From: Halovivax limisalsi
GTDB taxonomy: Archaea > Halobacteriota > Halobacteria > Halobacteriales > Natrialbaceae
Reading direction: 5' to 3'
Assembly: GCF_023093535.1 (NCBI RefSeq)
Contig: NZ_CP095757.1
Location: 3,410,001 to 3,474,000, forward strand
DNA length: 64,000 bases
In this document: piece after piece, positions 15,988 to 24,776 of the stretch
Layout of the letters: each line of letters begins with the position of its first letter
Numbering within the stretch: position 1 is the stretch's first letter
Translations under genes and position numbers: made by a program
The notes under the pieces: generated by a model
The model's input: only the letters and a program-made list of their open reading frames with translations
Told to the model about the DNA's origin: nothing
The model's database searches: none

Positions 15988-17679
15988 ATGTCCGTGGGAT
16001 ACTGGGCCGCCGGAATCGTCGACCGCCTGGCGATCCTGCTGGCCGGCGGCTTCGACGCCGAGGGCGTCGACGACGGCCCGGAGACCGACGACAACGTGGC
16101 GGCCGACGATTCCGGGGACCCCGCGGATGCGTCAGCCGAGAGCGAAAACGAGTCGTCGAACGAATCCGGGCGGGCCGCGGACGGGGCCGGTGCGGACGGT
16201 GACGGATCGTCGAGCGATTCCGGGGCCCCCGCAGGCGACTCGCAGACGGAGGAGGACGGACCGTCGGGCGAGGACGAGCCCGCGGCCGAATCCGACCGCC
16301 CCAACATCGACCACCCGGACGGGTTACTCGTCGTCGAGGGGGGCGAGATCGTCGCGGCCAACGAACTCGCAGAGCGGCTCCTCTCGACCGGGGACGGATC
16401 GATCGTCGGCAGCCAGCTCGACCGAGTCCTCCCGCCGCCGGTCGAGTCCCACGACCTCGAGTGCGTCATCGACGGCCAGCGCCGGCGCTACGAACCGTAC
16501 GTCCTTTCCTGCGACGCGGCCCGCTCGACGATCGACCACGGCTGGATCCACCTCCGCGAAACCAGTCGCCGAACGTTGCCCTACGGCGAGGCGGCGGACG
16601 CGGAGGAGTCGCTCGCGGGGCCGAACCAGTTCGAGCAGTACGAGACGATCATGGACGTCGTTCCCGATCCGGTCTACGCGACCGACGAGACGGGGACGTT
16701 CACCTTCGTCAACCGCGCGTTCGAAGAACAGTTCGGGATCGACCGGACCACCGTGGCGGAATCCGACGTCCACTTCTCGGCCGTGACGACCGAGGCGGGC
16801 GCCGAGCGAATCGCCGAGGCGATTCGGGACCTCCACGCGAGCGACGAGACGCCGGCCAGGACCACGGTCGAGAGCGTCGCCGTCACGGAGCGGGGCCGGA
16901 CGCTGACGGTCGAGAACTCGCTCGCCCTCCAGCCCTCGGACGGCTCGTTCGCGGGGACGGCCGGCGTCCTGCGCGACGTGACCGACCGCCAGCGCCGCGA
17001 GGAGATCCTCTCGGTGATGGATCGCGCGCTGCGGCACAACCTCCGGACGAACGTCAACATCATCGCCGGCTACGCCGAGACGCTCGAACCGGCCGTCGAC
17101 GAGGACCACCTCGAGGCCCTCCAGACCATCCGGCGGGCCGCCGACTGGCTGGGCAAACTCGGCGAGACGATCCGGACGCTCGAACGCTCGATCGACGAGA
17201 CGGGCGATCCACACCGGGCGGTCGACGTCGAAGCACTGCTCGACGAGACCGCCGACTGGGCGGCCGAGCGCTACCCGTCCGCGACCGTCGACGTCACGGT
17301 GGGCGCGCGGGGTGCGATCGACGCCGGCGAGCCGCTCGACATCGCGCTCCAGAACGTCGTCGAGAACGCGATCGTCCACAACGATCGCGATACGCCGTCG
17401 GTCGAGATCTGGGTCGCGGACGCGCCGCGCGAGGGCTGGCTCGAGCTGTCGGTCGCCGACGACGGTCCCGGCATCCCCGCCGACGAACGGCGGGTCGTCC
17501 AGGGCTCTGCGACCCCGACCCAGCTCACCCACGGGAGCGGACTCGGCCTCTGGCTCGCCAGCTGGATCGTCCAGGTGTTCGACGGCGAGTTCGAGATCCG
17601 CGACAACGACCCGCGCGGTACCGTCGTCACCTTCCGCCTCCGACGGCTGGTGAGCGAGGAGTCGGTCGACGACGAGTAA
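15988..17679 (+). CDS. PAS-domain sensor histidine kinase (soluble)
   Basis: A 563-residue protein. Residues 25-110 are a Glu/Asp/Ser-rich low-complexity linker. Residues 115-200 are a degenerate PAS-like unit (GLLVVEGGEIVAANELAERLL), and residues 215-335 a PAS domain (DVVPDPVYATDETGTFTFVN to VLRDVTDRQ). The histidine box is ALRHNLRTNVNIIAGYAETL near 348, followed by the HATPase domain with N box (NVVENAIVHND), G1 (DDGPGIP) and G2 (GSGLGLWL). There is no receiver and no membrane segment, so it senses a cytosolic signal. No response regulator is adjacent. The start is the ATG at 15988. Confidence 0.88.
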   Translation: MSVGYWAAGIVDRLAILLAGGFDAEGVDDGPETDDNVAADDSGDPADASAESENESSNESGRAADGAGADGDGSSSDSGAPAGDSQTEEDGPSGEDEPAAESDRPNIDHPDGLLVVEGGEIVAANELAERLLSTGDGSIVGSQLDRVLPPPVESHDLECVIDGQRRRYEPYVLSCDAARSTIDHGWIHLRETSRRTLPYGEAADAEESLAGPNQFEQYETIMDVVPDPVYATDETGTFTFVNRAFEEQFGIDRTTVAESDVHFSAVTTEAGAERIAEAIRDLHASDETPARTTVESVAVTERGRTLTVENSLALQPSDGSFAGTAGVLRDVTDRQRREEILSVMDRALRHNLRTNVNIIAGYAETLEPAVDEDHLEALQTIRRAADWLGKLGETIRTLERSIDETGDPHRAVDVEALLDETADWAAERYPSATVDVTVGARGAIDAGEPLDIALQNVVENAIVHNDRDTPSVEIWVADAPREGWLELSVADDGPGIPADERRVVQGSATPTQLTHGSGLGLWLASWIVQVFDGEFEIRDNDPRGTVVTFRLRRLVSEESVDDE

Positions 17680-17727
17680 AGCCGGTGGACGGGACCGGCC
17701 GTTTCCGACCGCAGTACGAACAACCGG

Positions 17728-18060
17728 TCAGCGGCCGTCGCGGCGGCGCACGAACGTCCGCAGCTCGGCGAGCGCCGCGTCCGGCGCGTCGCGAAACACG
17801 TAGTGACCCGCGTTCGGAACGTTGGACGAGCCGGCCGTCGGCCAGCCGGTCGGCCGCGGCCAGATCCGCCGCCCGATCCGCGACGTCGAGGTCGCGACGC
17901 AGGACCAGCGTCGGCGCCTCGATCTCGTCGAACGCGTCTCGGACGAGCTCGTGTTCCCGGGCGAGCGCCGCCACGTTGGGACTACAATCCGTCGCCGCGC
18001 TGGCGACCCGGCGGGCCTGGGCCCGGTCGGTGACGCCGTTCTCCAGGGCTCCCGTCGACC
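17728..18060 (-). pseudogene. Alpha/beta hydrolase C-terminal remnant, frameshifted
   Basis: On the reverse strand one frame reads ENGVTDRAQARRV... FDEIEAPTLVLRRDLDVADR... RLADGRLV, a typical hydrolase C-terminal stretch including the acid region. The sequence then continues in another frame as NVPNAGHYVFRDAPD... LRTFVRR, whose NAGHY gives the catalytic-histidine motif. One extra base near 17814-17818 separates the two. The N-terminal half with the nucleophile elbow is absent. This is either a decayed gene or a truncated gene with a sequencing error. Confidence 0.6.
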
Positions 18061-18098
18061 GACCTCGGTCCGTTCGCGTTTCGACCGGCCGATCACGG

Positions 18099-21000
18099 TC
18101 ACTCGTCGAGCGTCGCTCGGAGGGCTCGTGCCGGTCCCTCGAACAGACCGAGGCCGTACTCCGAAACCAGCCCGGAGGCGGCGTCGAGTCGATCCGTCGC
18201 GTCGTCGACGGCCCCGCTCGCAGCGGCCACGCGACAGCGATCGAGCAGCGATTCGACCCGGTCGACCGTCGCGCCGCAGGATTCCTGGACCCCGATCGCC
18301 GCCTCCAGTTCCCGTTCGGCCCGATCGAACGACTCGAGCGCGAGGCAGCAGGCGCCGAGTCGCGACCGGGCGCGGGCTTCGAGCAATTGCTCGTCGGTTG
18401 CCCCGGCCGCCGTCACCGTCTCGGTCGCGAGGTCGAGCGCCCGGTCGAGCTCGCCCGCCTCGCGGAGGTCCGCGACCAGTTCGACGCGATAGCGGGTGAC
18501 GTCGACGTCGTTGGCGCCGTCGCCGGCGAGTTCGACGGCGGCCTCGTGGTGATCCCGGGCGGTCTCGGGGTCGCCGTCGATCCGGCGGACCCAGCCGAGG
18601 ACGTCGCGGGCCGCGGCGACGCGATCGTCGTTGCCGAGCTCGCGCGCCAGCGACAGCGCCCGGCGGGCGTCCTCGCCGGCCCGGTCGACGGCGCCGGCGT
18701 AGCCGTTCGTTCGCGCGCGCGTAACGTAAGCCACGACGAGTCCGTCGGTCCCGTCGAGGTCCTCGAAGGTCGCGATCGCCTCGCGACAGCGCGCCGCGGC
18801 CAGGTCGAGCCGGCCGCGGTGGACATGCACCTGCGCCAGTTGCACCCGGGCCTTGGCGACCCGCTCGGTGCGGCCGATGTCGGCGCCGACCTCGATCGCC
18901 GACTCGTACTCGTCGACCGCCTGCGAGAGGTTGCCCCGGGCTCGGTAGAGGAGCGCCTGGTTCAGCAGGGCGTCGGGCAACGTCTCGCGCAGTCCGTGGT
19001 CGCGCTGGATCGAGAGGGCCCGCTCGTTCGCATCGATGGCCGCCTCGAGATCGCCGCTCTGGCGGTGGACGAGCGCGAGGTTGGTCAGCGACTTCGCACA
19101 GTAGTGGGCCTCGTCCAGGCGCTCGAACGACGACACCGCATCGGTGAGTCGGCGCTCCGCCCGTTCGAACAGCCCCGTCTTCCCGTCGAGCGTCCCGAGA
19201 TCGTGCGTCGCGAGCGCGTACAGGGTGGGATCCTCCGCGTCCTCGGCGACGTCGAGACAGGCCTCGAACGCACCGCGCGCGCCGTCGAAGTCGCCGCGCT
19301 GAACCAGTCCCCAGCCGGTCACCCGGTGGAGGCGACACCGATCCGCCGGCGGAACGGCGTCGGTCGCCAGCTCGAGGGCGTCCCGGGCGACGTCGAGGCC
19401 GCGCTCGACCGAGCCGGCTTTGATCCGGAGCTCGGCCAGGCGGTGAGCGGCGCGACAGGCGACGGCGTCGTCGCTCGCCAGGGAGAGGGCTCGTTCGTAC
19501 TGGGACTCGGCGCGGTCGGGTTCGCCCCGGACGAACCGGGTGCGACCGATTTCGAGGCGGATCGAAGCGGCGCGATCGGGCTCGCCGAGGCGGTCGGCCA
19601 GTCGGAGTGCGCGCTCGTAGGCGTCCACGGCGGCCTCCCCGGCGTACGTGGCCCGGGCTCGGTCGGCCGCCCGCTCGTAGTACTCGATCGCCCGGGCGAG
19701 CTGGCCGGCGGCCTCGCACTGGCCCGCGATCGCCGACGGCGGTGCGTCGGCGGCGATCAGGCGCTCCGCGGCGCGTTCGTGGAGGGCCTGCCGGCGATCG
19801 TCCGCGAGACCGGCCAGGATCGTCTCGCGAACGAGGCCGCTCGCGAACTGGATCGGGTCGGCCTCGGGTTCGCCGGTCCACTCCAGGAGGCGGGCGTCGA
19901 CGAGCACTGAGAGGTACGCGCCCAGTCGCGCCTCGGGGATCGAGACGGTCGAGGCGAGCGTCTCGAGGTCGACCGTCCGGCCGATTATCGAGGCCGTCTC
20001 GAGGATGTCGGTCGCCGTCTCGTCCAGCGCGCGGATGCGTCGTTCGACGGCCCCTTCCGCACCGCCGGGGACGTCGAGTTCCTCGAGCGATCGCGGATAC
20101 CGGCCCTGGGCCGGGTCGATCTCGTCCCGTTCGAGCATCCCCGCGACGGCCTCTTCGACGATGAGCGGATTGCCGCCCGTCGCCTCCTGAACGAGGTCCA
20201 CGAACGCCGCCGGGACGGTCGCGTCCCCGACGAGTCGTCGGACGAACCGGGCCGTATCGTCCCGGTCGAACGGCGCCACCGCCAGCGACGCGACGCGATC
20301 CGAGGCGTCGAGGCGTTCGCGCATCTCACCCAGCGGCGCGTCGGCCGCGACGGCACCCGGGCGGTAGGCGCCGACGAGCAACAGCGGGTAGATCCAGGCG
20401 CCGCACTCGTCGGCCAGGCGTTCGAACAGTGCGAGCGTGGCGGGGCCGGCCCACTGCAGGTCGTCGACGAACAGCAGCGTCGGCTGGTCAGTCGACCGAT
20501 CGCAGACGGCAGTCGAGACGTCGCCGAGGAGGGCGCTCTGGCGCGTCGAGAGCGGGGCGTCCGCCAGGTCCTCGCTCGTCGCCCGGGCGAGCGGGTCGAG
20601 CACCGAGGAATCGAACGCCCGTTCGATCGCGCGCCGAAGCGGGCCGTAGGGCGCGTCGTTCCCGCGCTGGCAGGCGGCCCGACCGACGGTCACGCCGTCG
20701 CTGGCGGCTCGATCGAGCAGCCGTTCGACCAGCGCCGACTTGCCGACGCCCGCCTCGCCGGTGACGAACAGCGTCTGCCCGCCGCGACTGTCGATCGAGT
20801 CCAGGGCCTCGACCAGCGTTTCGAGTTCGACGGCCCGGCCGACGAACACCTCGCCGGAGACGTACCCCGAGGACGTCGCGACCGGCTCGCTCGACAGTCC
20901 GGCCAGAACGGACGACAGCGGCGTCTCCGGCGTGGCGTTGATCACGTCCCAGAGCGGTCGATCGTCCGCGACCGTCGACGGATCGAACGCCTCGGATTGC

Positions 21001-21311
21001 TCCAGGAGCCGGCGGCGACACGCCAGCGCGCGCTCCCACCCCGCCTCGGTGAGCGCGTAGACGCTCCGTTCGATCCCGGCGTCGGTGGTCCGGATCGACT
21101 CCGTCAGCTCCCCCTCGTCGGTGAGGCGCATCGTCGTCTGGAAGACGTCGAGGCGACCCGGAACGTCAGTCGGGTCGATACCGACCCCGCTCGCGAGATC
21201 GGTCGGCGTCAGGGCGACCGTCGAGCGCCCGTTCGACGGGCCGTCCCCCTCCCCGCTGGCCGTCCGTTCGTATAGCACCAGACAGACCAGATCTCCCAGT
21301 GCGACGTCCAT
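18099..21311 (-). CDS. Large AAA/STAND-type ATPase with N-terminal winged helix and TPR repeats
   Basis: A 1070-residue protein. Residues 1-110 look like a winged helix (LTPTDLASGVGI... VYALTEAGWERAL). Residues 160-420 are an ATPase: FVGRAVELETL, then Walker A TGEAGVGKSALVERL near 180 and Walker B TLLFVDDLQWAG near 275. The following 600 residues are a solenoid of TPR-like helical pairs (for example AIEYYERAADRARATY and ALLYRARGNLSQAVDEYESA). The layout resembles MalT/AfsR-type signal-transduction ATPases, which oligomerise on ligand binding. The DNA or protein target is unknown. The ATG at 21311 is used; an ATG three codons earlier also exists. Confidence 0.82.
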   Translation of the reverse strand: MDVALGDLVCLVLYERTASGEGDGPSNGRSTVALTPTDLASGVGIDPTDVPGRLDVFQTTMRLTDEGELTESIRTTDAGIERSVYALTEAGWERALACRRRLLEQSEAFDPSTVADDRPLWDVINATPETPLSSVLAGLSSEPVATSSGYVSGEVFVGRAVELETLVEALDSIDSRGGQTLFVTGEAGVGKSALVERLLDRAASDGVTVGRAACQRGNDAPYGPLRRAIERAFDSSVLDPLARATSEDLADAPLSTRQSALLGDVSTAVCDRSTDQPTLLFVDDLQWAGPATLALFERLADECGAWIYPLLLVGAYRPGAVAADAPLGEMRERLDASDRVASLAVAPFDRDDTARFVRRLVGDATVPAAFVDLVQEATGGNPLIVEEAVAGMLERDEIDPAQGRYPRSLEELDVPGGAEGAVERRIRALDETATDILETASIIGRTVDLETLASTVSIPEARLGAYLSVLVDARLLEWTGEPEADPIQFASGLVRETILAGLADDRRQALHERAAERLIAADAPPSAIAGQCEAAGQLARAIEYYERAADRARATYAGEAAVDAYERALRLADRLGEPDRAASIRLEIGRTRFVRGEPDRAESQYERALSLASDDAVACRAAHRLAELRIKAGSVERGLDVARDALELATDAVPPADRCRLHRVTGWGLVQRGDFDGARGAFEACLDVAEDAEDPTLYALATHDLGTLDGKTGLFERAERRLTDAVSSFERLDEAHYCAKSLTNLALVHRQSGDLEAAIDANERALSIQRDHGLRETLPDALLNQALLYRARGNLSQAVDEYESAIEVGADIGRTERVAKARVQLAQVHVHRGRLDLAAARCREAIATFEDLDGTDGLVVAYVTRARTNGYAGAVDRAGEDARRALSLARELGNDDRVAAARDVLGWVRRIDGDPETARDHHEAAVELAGDGANDVDVTRYRVELVADLREAGELDRALDLATETVTAAGATDEQLLEARARSRLGACCLALESFDRAERELEAAIGVQESCGATVDRVESLLDRCRVAAASGAVDDATDRLDAASGLVSEYGLGLFEGPARALRATLDE

Positions 21312-21617
21312 GGCGAGCACATTCCGCGCCCTCGTAATGAAATTAACTGACAGATCGTCTCGACGGATCGGCCCGCGATCGACGGCGGGCGTGGATCCGT
21401 CGGTGGAGATCTGATCGACGGTTCCGGCGGTGAAGAGCCTAATCGGCGACTCCGTCGGAGTGGGGACGTGATCGTCGGATGCGCCACGAACACCGCCGTC
21501 GAACGTCGTCGGAGGCTACCGCGCAGAGGTACGATTCCCGACGGACGGTCTGTCCGTACCGACGATCTCGACGGCCGTGGGCCCGCCTTTTGGGGCTGGG
21601 GAGCGTCTAGAGACAGC
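21312..21617. other. Divergent intergenic region
   Basis: These 306 bases separate the leftward AAA/TPR gene from the rightward gene at 21618. Both promoters should be here. AATGAAATTAACTGA near 21337 is the most AT-rich tract and may hold the leftward TATA box. No gene is seen. Confidence 0.35.
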
Positions 21618-22019
21618 ATGGCACCCGACGACCCCATCGAGTCGTTGAGCGAGGACGAACGCGACGCACTCCACGAGGTCGAACTCGGACTCGAGTGGCT
21701 GCAGCGGGCACAGGGCGTCCTGCTGGAATTTCACCACGCGACCGGGCACGCGATGGACCACCTCGACCGGGCCGAACGGCGGCTCCGGACGGCCGGGCAC
21801 GACGAACTCGCCGACGAGCTGCGCGTGTCCGTGCTTCCCCACGGCGTCGTCGACGGCGATCGGTGGTCCTACGACGTCGTCGAAGACTTCCAGGGGACGA
21901 TCCTCGCGGAGATCGACGGCTTCGAGAGCCGAGTTCGCCACGAACTGGCCGACGGGAGCCGGCACGTCGCCGAACGACGACAGGAACGACGCTGGAAGGA
22001 ACGGGCGGACGAGAAGTGA
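21618..22019 (+). CDS. Conserved haloarchaeal hypothetical, helical
   Basis: A 133-residue acidic, Arg/Glu/His-rich soluble protein, almost entirely helical (LHEVELGLEWLQRAQGVLLE, FHHATGHAMDHLDRAERRL). The helix with regularly spaced His residues (FHHATGHAMDH) might bind metal or haem but has no known motif. I recall it as a widespread haloarchaeal protein of unknown function. The ATG at 21618 was chosen because the upstream extension is Arg-rich and not acidic. Confidence 0.6.
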   Translation: MAPDDPIESLSEDERDALHEVELGLEWLQRAQGVLLEFHHATGHAMDHLDRAERRLRTAGHDELADELRVSVLPHGVVDGDRWSYDVVEDFQGTILAEIDGFESRVRHELADGSRHVAERRQERRWKERADEK

Positions 22020-22139
22020 CGACGGGCCCCGCACGAGTGGCAAATCTGTAGAAGCGACGGACCGCGAAGCGGGGTTCGGGCAAGGGAAGTGACGGCGGCC
22101 GGGCGGTACAGCTAACCCGCCGGCGACGGACCGTCGCGT

Positions 22140-22880
22140 ATGGACGGACCCGATCTGACCGACCGAACGGTCCTCGTCACCGGGAGCGCGAAGGGACTGG
22201 GACGCGCGCTCGTCCTCGACGCGGCGGCCTGCGGGGCTCGCGTCGCGGTCAACTACCACACGAGCGCCGAGGCGGCGGCCGACGTGGCCGCGACCGCCAG
22301 CGACCGCGGCGCAGCAGCAGCGATCACCGTGCAGGCCGACGTGACCGATCCCGAGAGCGTCGACGGGCTCTTCAGCACCGTCGAGGCCGAGCTTGGCGAC
22401 GTCGACTGTCTGGTGAACAACGTCGGCGACTTCGCGCCCGTCCGCTGGGACGAGATGGACCTCGCCACCTGGCAGCGCGTGATGGACACCAACCTGACCG
22501 GCACGTACCTCTGCTCGAAGCGCGCCCTACCGACCATGCGAGCGGCCGAATTCGGTCGCATCGTCAACGTCGGCTACGCCGGCGCCGAGAAAGGGCTGGT
22601 CGATCCGAAGAACTTCCCCTACTTCGTCGCTAAGGCGGGCGTCCTCATGTTCACGCGAATGCTCGCGAACGACACGCAGGACGACGGCATCGCCGTCAAC
22701 GCCGTCTCGCCGTACGTCGTGGAGAACTCCGAGGAGTTTCCGGACGACCTGCCGCGCGATCGGCCGGCGAGTTTCGAGGACGTCACGCAGGTGGTCCGCT
22801 TCTTCCTCGATCCCGATCTCGACTACGTCAGCGGCGAGAACGTGGAGGTCGACGGCGGCTGGTTGCCCGAGGACGTGTGA
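22140..22880 (+). CDS. Short-chain dehydrogenase/reductase (FabG-like), atypical active site
   Basis: A 246-residue SDR with NAD(P)-binding TGSAKGLGRAL near residue 14, the VNNVGDF motif near 92 and the C-terminal SGENVEVDGGW. The catalytic pair YFVAK is present near residue 162. The position 13 residues before that Tyr, normally Ser, is Gly in the VNVGYAGAEKG stretch, so the usual triad is incomplete unless a neighbouring residue substitutes. The substrate is unknown. The last codon and stop lie inside the first copy of the 65-bp tandem repeat. Confidence 0.85.
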   Translation: MDGPDLTDRTVLVTGSAKGLGRALVLDAAACGARVAVNYHTSAEAAADVAATASDRGAAAAITVQADVTDPESVDGLFSTVEAELGDVDCLVNNVGDFAPVRWDEMDLATWQRVMDTNLTGTYLCSKRALPTMRAAEFGRIVNVGYAGAEKGLVDPKNFPYFVAKAGVLMFTRMLANDTQDDGIAVNAVSPYVVENSEEFPDDLPRDRPASFEDVTQVVRFFLDPDLDYVSGENVEVDGGWLPEDV

Positions 22881-23302
22881 GCCGCGAGGGCCGAGCGTCA
22901 GCGAGGCCCTCGAGATTGCGAGCGGGGAGCGCAAGCGACCCGTGAGCCGCGAGGGCCGAGCGTCAGCGAGGCCCTCGAGATTGCGAGCGGGGAGCGCAAG
23001 CGACCCGTGAGCCGCGAGGGCCGAGCGTCAGCGAGGCCCTCGAGATTGCGAGCGGGGAGCGCAAGCGACCCGTGAGCCGCGAGGGCCGAGCGTCAGCGAG
23101 GCCCTCGAGATTGCGAGCGGGGAGCGCAAGCGACCCGTGAGCCGCGAGGGCCGAGCGTCAGCGAGGCCCTCGAGATTGCGAGCGGGGAGCGCAAGCGACC
23201 CGTGAGCCGCGAGGGCCGAGCGTCAGCGAGGCCCTCGAGATTGCGAGCGGGGAGCGCAAGCGACCCGTGAGCCGCGAGGGCCGAGCGTCAGCGAGGCCCT
23301 CG
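22877..23302. repeat. 65-bp tandem repeat, six full copies plus 36 bases
   Basis: Copies start at 22877, 22942, 23007, 23072, 23137 and 23202, with a partial copy at 23267. The copies appear identical. Each unit carries two stem-loops. In the first, CGAGGGCC and GGCCCTCG enclose the 12-base loop GAGCGTCAGCGA. In the second, CGGG and CCCG enclose GAGCGCAAGCGA. The loops share the consensus GAGCGYMAGCGA. The period is not a multiple of three, so it is not translated as a repeat. The first unit begins within the last codon of the SDR gene, so the array forms its 3' end and may terminate or stabilise the transcript. Confidence 0.95.
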
Positions 23303-23602
23303 GCGAGACGATTCGGATCCGTCGCTGGAGATTCGGCAAACGGGTTCGTTCGTCGCTCTCGGGGCCTGCGCTACCGAAATCGGGGAGACGAAACGACGTC
23401 ACGTGGTTTCGGAAAAGCGGAACGGGGGCGGAAGAAACGTACTACCGGCCAGCGAGGTGACGGGTTCGGGATGGAGTGGGGACACGCCATCACCGCAGGA
23501 GAGAACGCAGAGCCGGTTCATCGTCCCATAACGGGCCGACGGGACCGACCGGCTCCCCAGCACCACGCGACGGCCGGGTGGACCGGCAGCGTTCCCGTCA
23601 CC
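23303..23602. other. Gene-less stretch after the repeat array
   Basis: These 300 bases carry no supported gene. The array lies between an SDR gene read rightward and the BtrH-like gene read leftward, so this is the convergent 3' region of both. Confidence 0.4.
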
Positions 23603-24649
23603 TCAGTTCGACACCGCTTCGAGGAGGTCGCGAGCCAGGCGCTCCTCCCGATCGGCGACGCCGCGAATCGCGTCGCTCGCGTCGGCGAGCAGCTCGGGAA
23701 ATTCGGAGTCCGTCGCGCGATCCAGTTCGCTCGCCGTCTTCAGCGTCTCCCCGATCGACGTCCAGTCGTCCGCGATCGCGGCCGTCCGCTCGGCCAGCGC
23801 GGGATCGAGTTCCGGGAGTTCCGCGATCATCCGGTGCAGGAAGCGGGCGTAGAGGCTGCGAAACGCGCCGCCGCCTGTGCCGCGGCGTTCGACGTTCTGG
23901 TAGGCAAAGCGGGCGGTCCACTGCGGGTCGGGAAGGTCGGTCCACGCGGGAAGATCGTCGGCGAACGCGCGGATGCCGTCGAGGCCGTGGGACCCCCGAC
24001 CCAGCGGTCGGTCCCTTCGGTTCGGATCGAGCATGGCGTCGGCGGTCGTCTCGATGGCCGCCCGTGCGGCCGTGGCCAGGTCGACAGTCGGCTCCGGATC
24101 GGTGACGACGAGGTGGCGATAGCCCAGGTCGAAGACGGCGTCCGATCCCATCGCGGCTCGAAGATCCGGGATCGGGACGCGCTGGACGGCGTCGAACTCG
24201 CTGTCCGAGAGGACGACCTCGTCACCGTCGACGTCGACGACGAGGATCGTGTGCGGCGCGAAGTGCGTCCCCGTGTCGAAGTACTCGAGGTGGAAGATGT
24301 CCGTAAAGACCATCACCGGATCGCCCGCAGCGGTTCGGTCGCGCAGGCGATCGACGACGGCGGCCCAGCGCTCGTCGTCCGTATCCGGCTCCGCAGCGAT
24401 ACCCGGCTGCCACCGCTCGTACCCGATTCCGAGGTGCTCGAAGAACGCGTCCTCGATCCACAGCGGCCGGCCGAAGAACCCGCGGTGGGGAGCGCGCGCC
24501 AGTTCGAAGTAGGTAAAGCCCAGGCCCGCCGCCAGGCCGAAGCAGGTGGGCTCGTCGACCCCCCAGTCGTAGCGGCCGGCGAGGTTTCGCAGCGAGGTCG
24601 ACCCGCAGTGATCGCCGGTGTGGTGGACGTAGCCGTCGACGCGAACCAT
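23603..24649 (-). CDS. BtrH-like N-terminal domain / DUF4872 protein
   Basis: A 348-residue soluble protein. Residues 8-140 match the BtrH N-terminal domain, a papain-like fold: HHTGDHCGSTSLRNLAG with the putative nucleophile Cys near 15, the GLAAGLGFTYFEL helix, then HFAPHTILVVDVDGDEV with the His region near 130. The rest corresponds to DUF4872 (FRSLYARFLHRMIAELPEL). BtrH itself moves an aminoacyl side chain from a carrier protein onto the aminoglycoside butirosin. The haloarchaeal role is unknown. It follows the acyl-CoA-ligase-like gene on the same strand with a 127-base gap. Confidence 0.75.
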   Translation of the reverse strand: MVRVDGYVHHTGDHCGSTSLRNLAGRYDWGVDEPTCFGLAAGLGFTYFELARAPHRGFFGRPLWIEDAFFEHLGIGYERWQPGIAAEPDTDDERWAAVVDRLRDRTAAGDPVMVFTDIFHLEYFDTGTHFAPHTILVVDVDGDEVVLSDSEFDAVQRVPIPDLRAAMGSDAVFDLGYRHLVVTDPEPTVDLATAARAAIETTADAMLDPNRRDRPLGRGSHGLDGIRAFADDLPAWTDLPDPQWTARFAYQNVERRGTGGGAFRSLYARFLHRMIAELPELDPALAERTAAIADDWTSIGETLKTASELDRATDSEFPELLADASDAIRGVADREERLARDLLEAVSN

Positions 24650-24776
24650 ACCGACCGGTCGGCGACGGATTCCGAAAACGGTTCTGAAACGAGGGGATCC
24701 ACGCCCGGGACGAGCGGGGTTCGTTCGACCCGAAGACGTTCGGGCGACCGCACCGTCGAAGCGCCGACGGCGGGCG

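Noticed and set aside
16461-19910. 1149-codon rightward frame across kinase, hydrolase remnant and AAA gene
   Set aside because: Arg/Pro-rich composition and overlap with certain genes on both strands mark it as a composition artefact.
22877-23302. CRISPR array
   Set aside because: The repeats are directly adjacent with no variable spacers and no cas genes; it is a simple tandem array.
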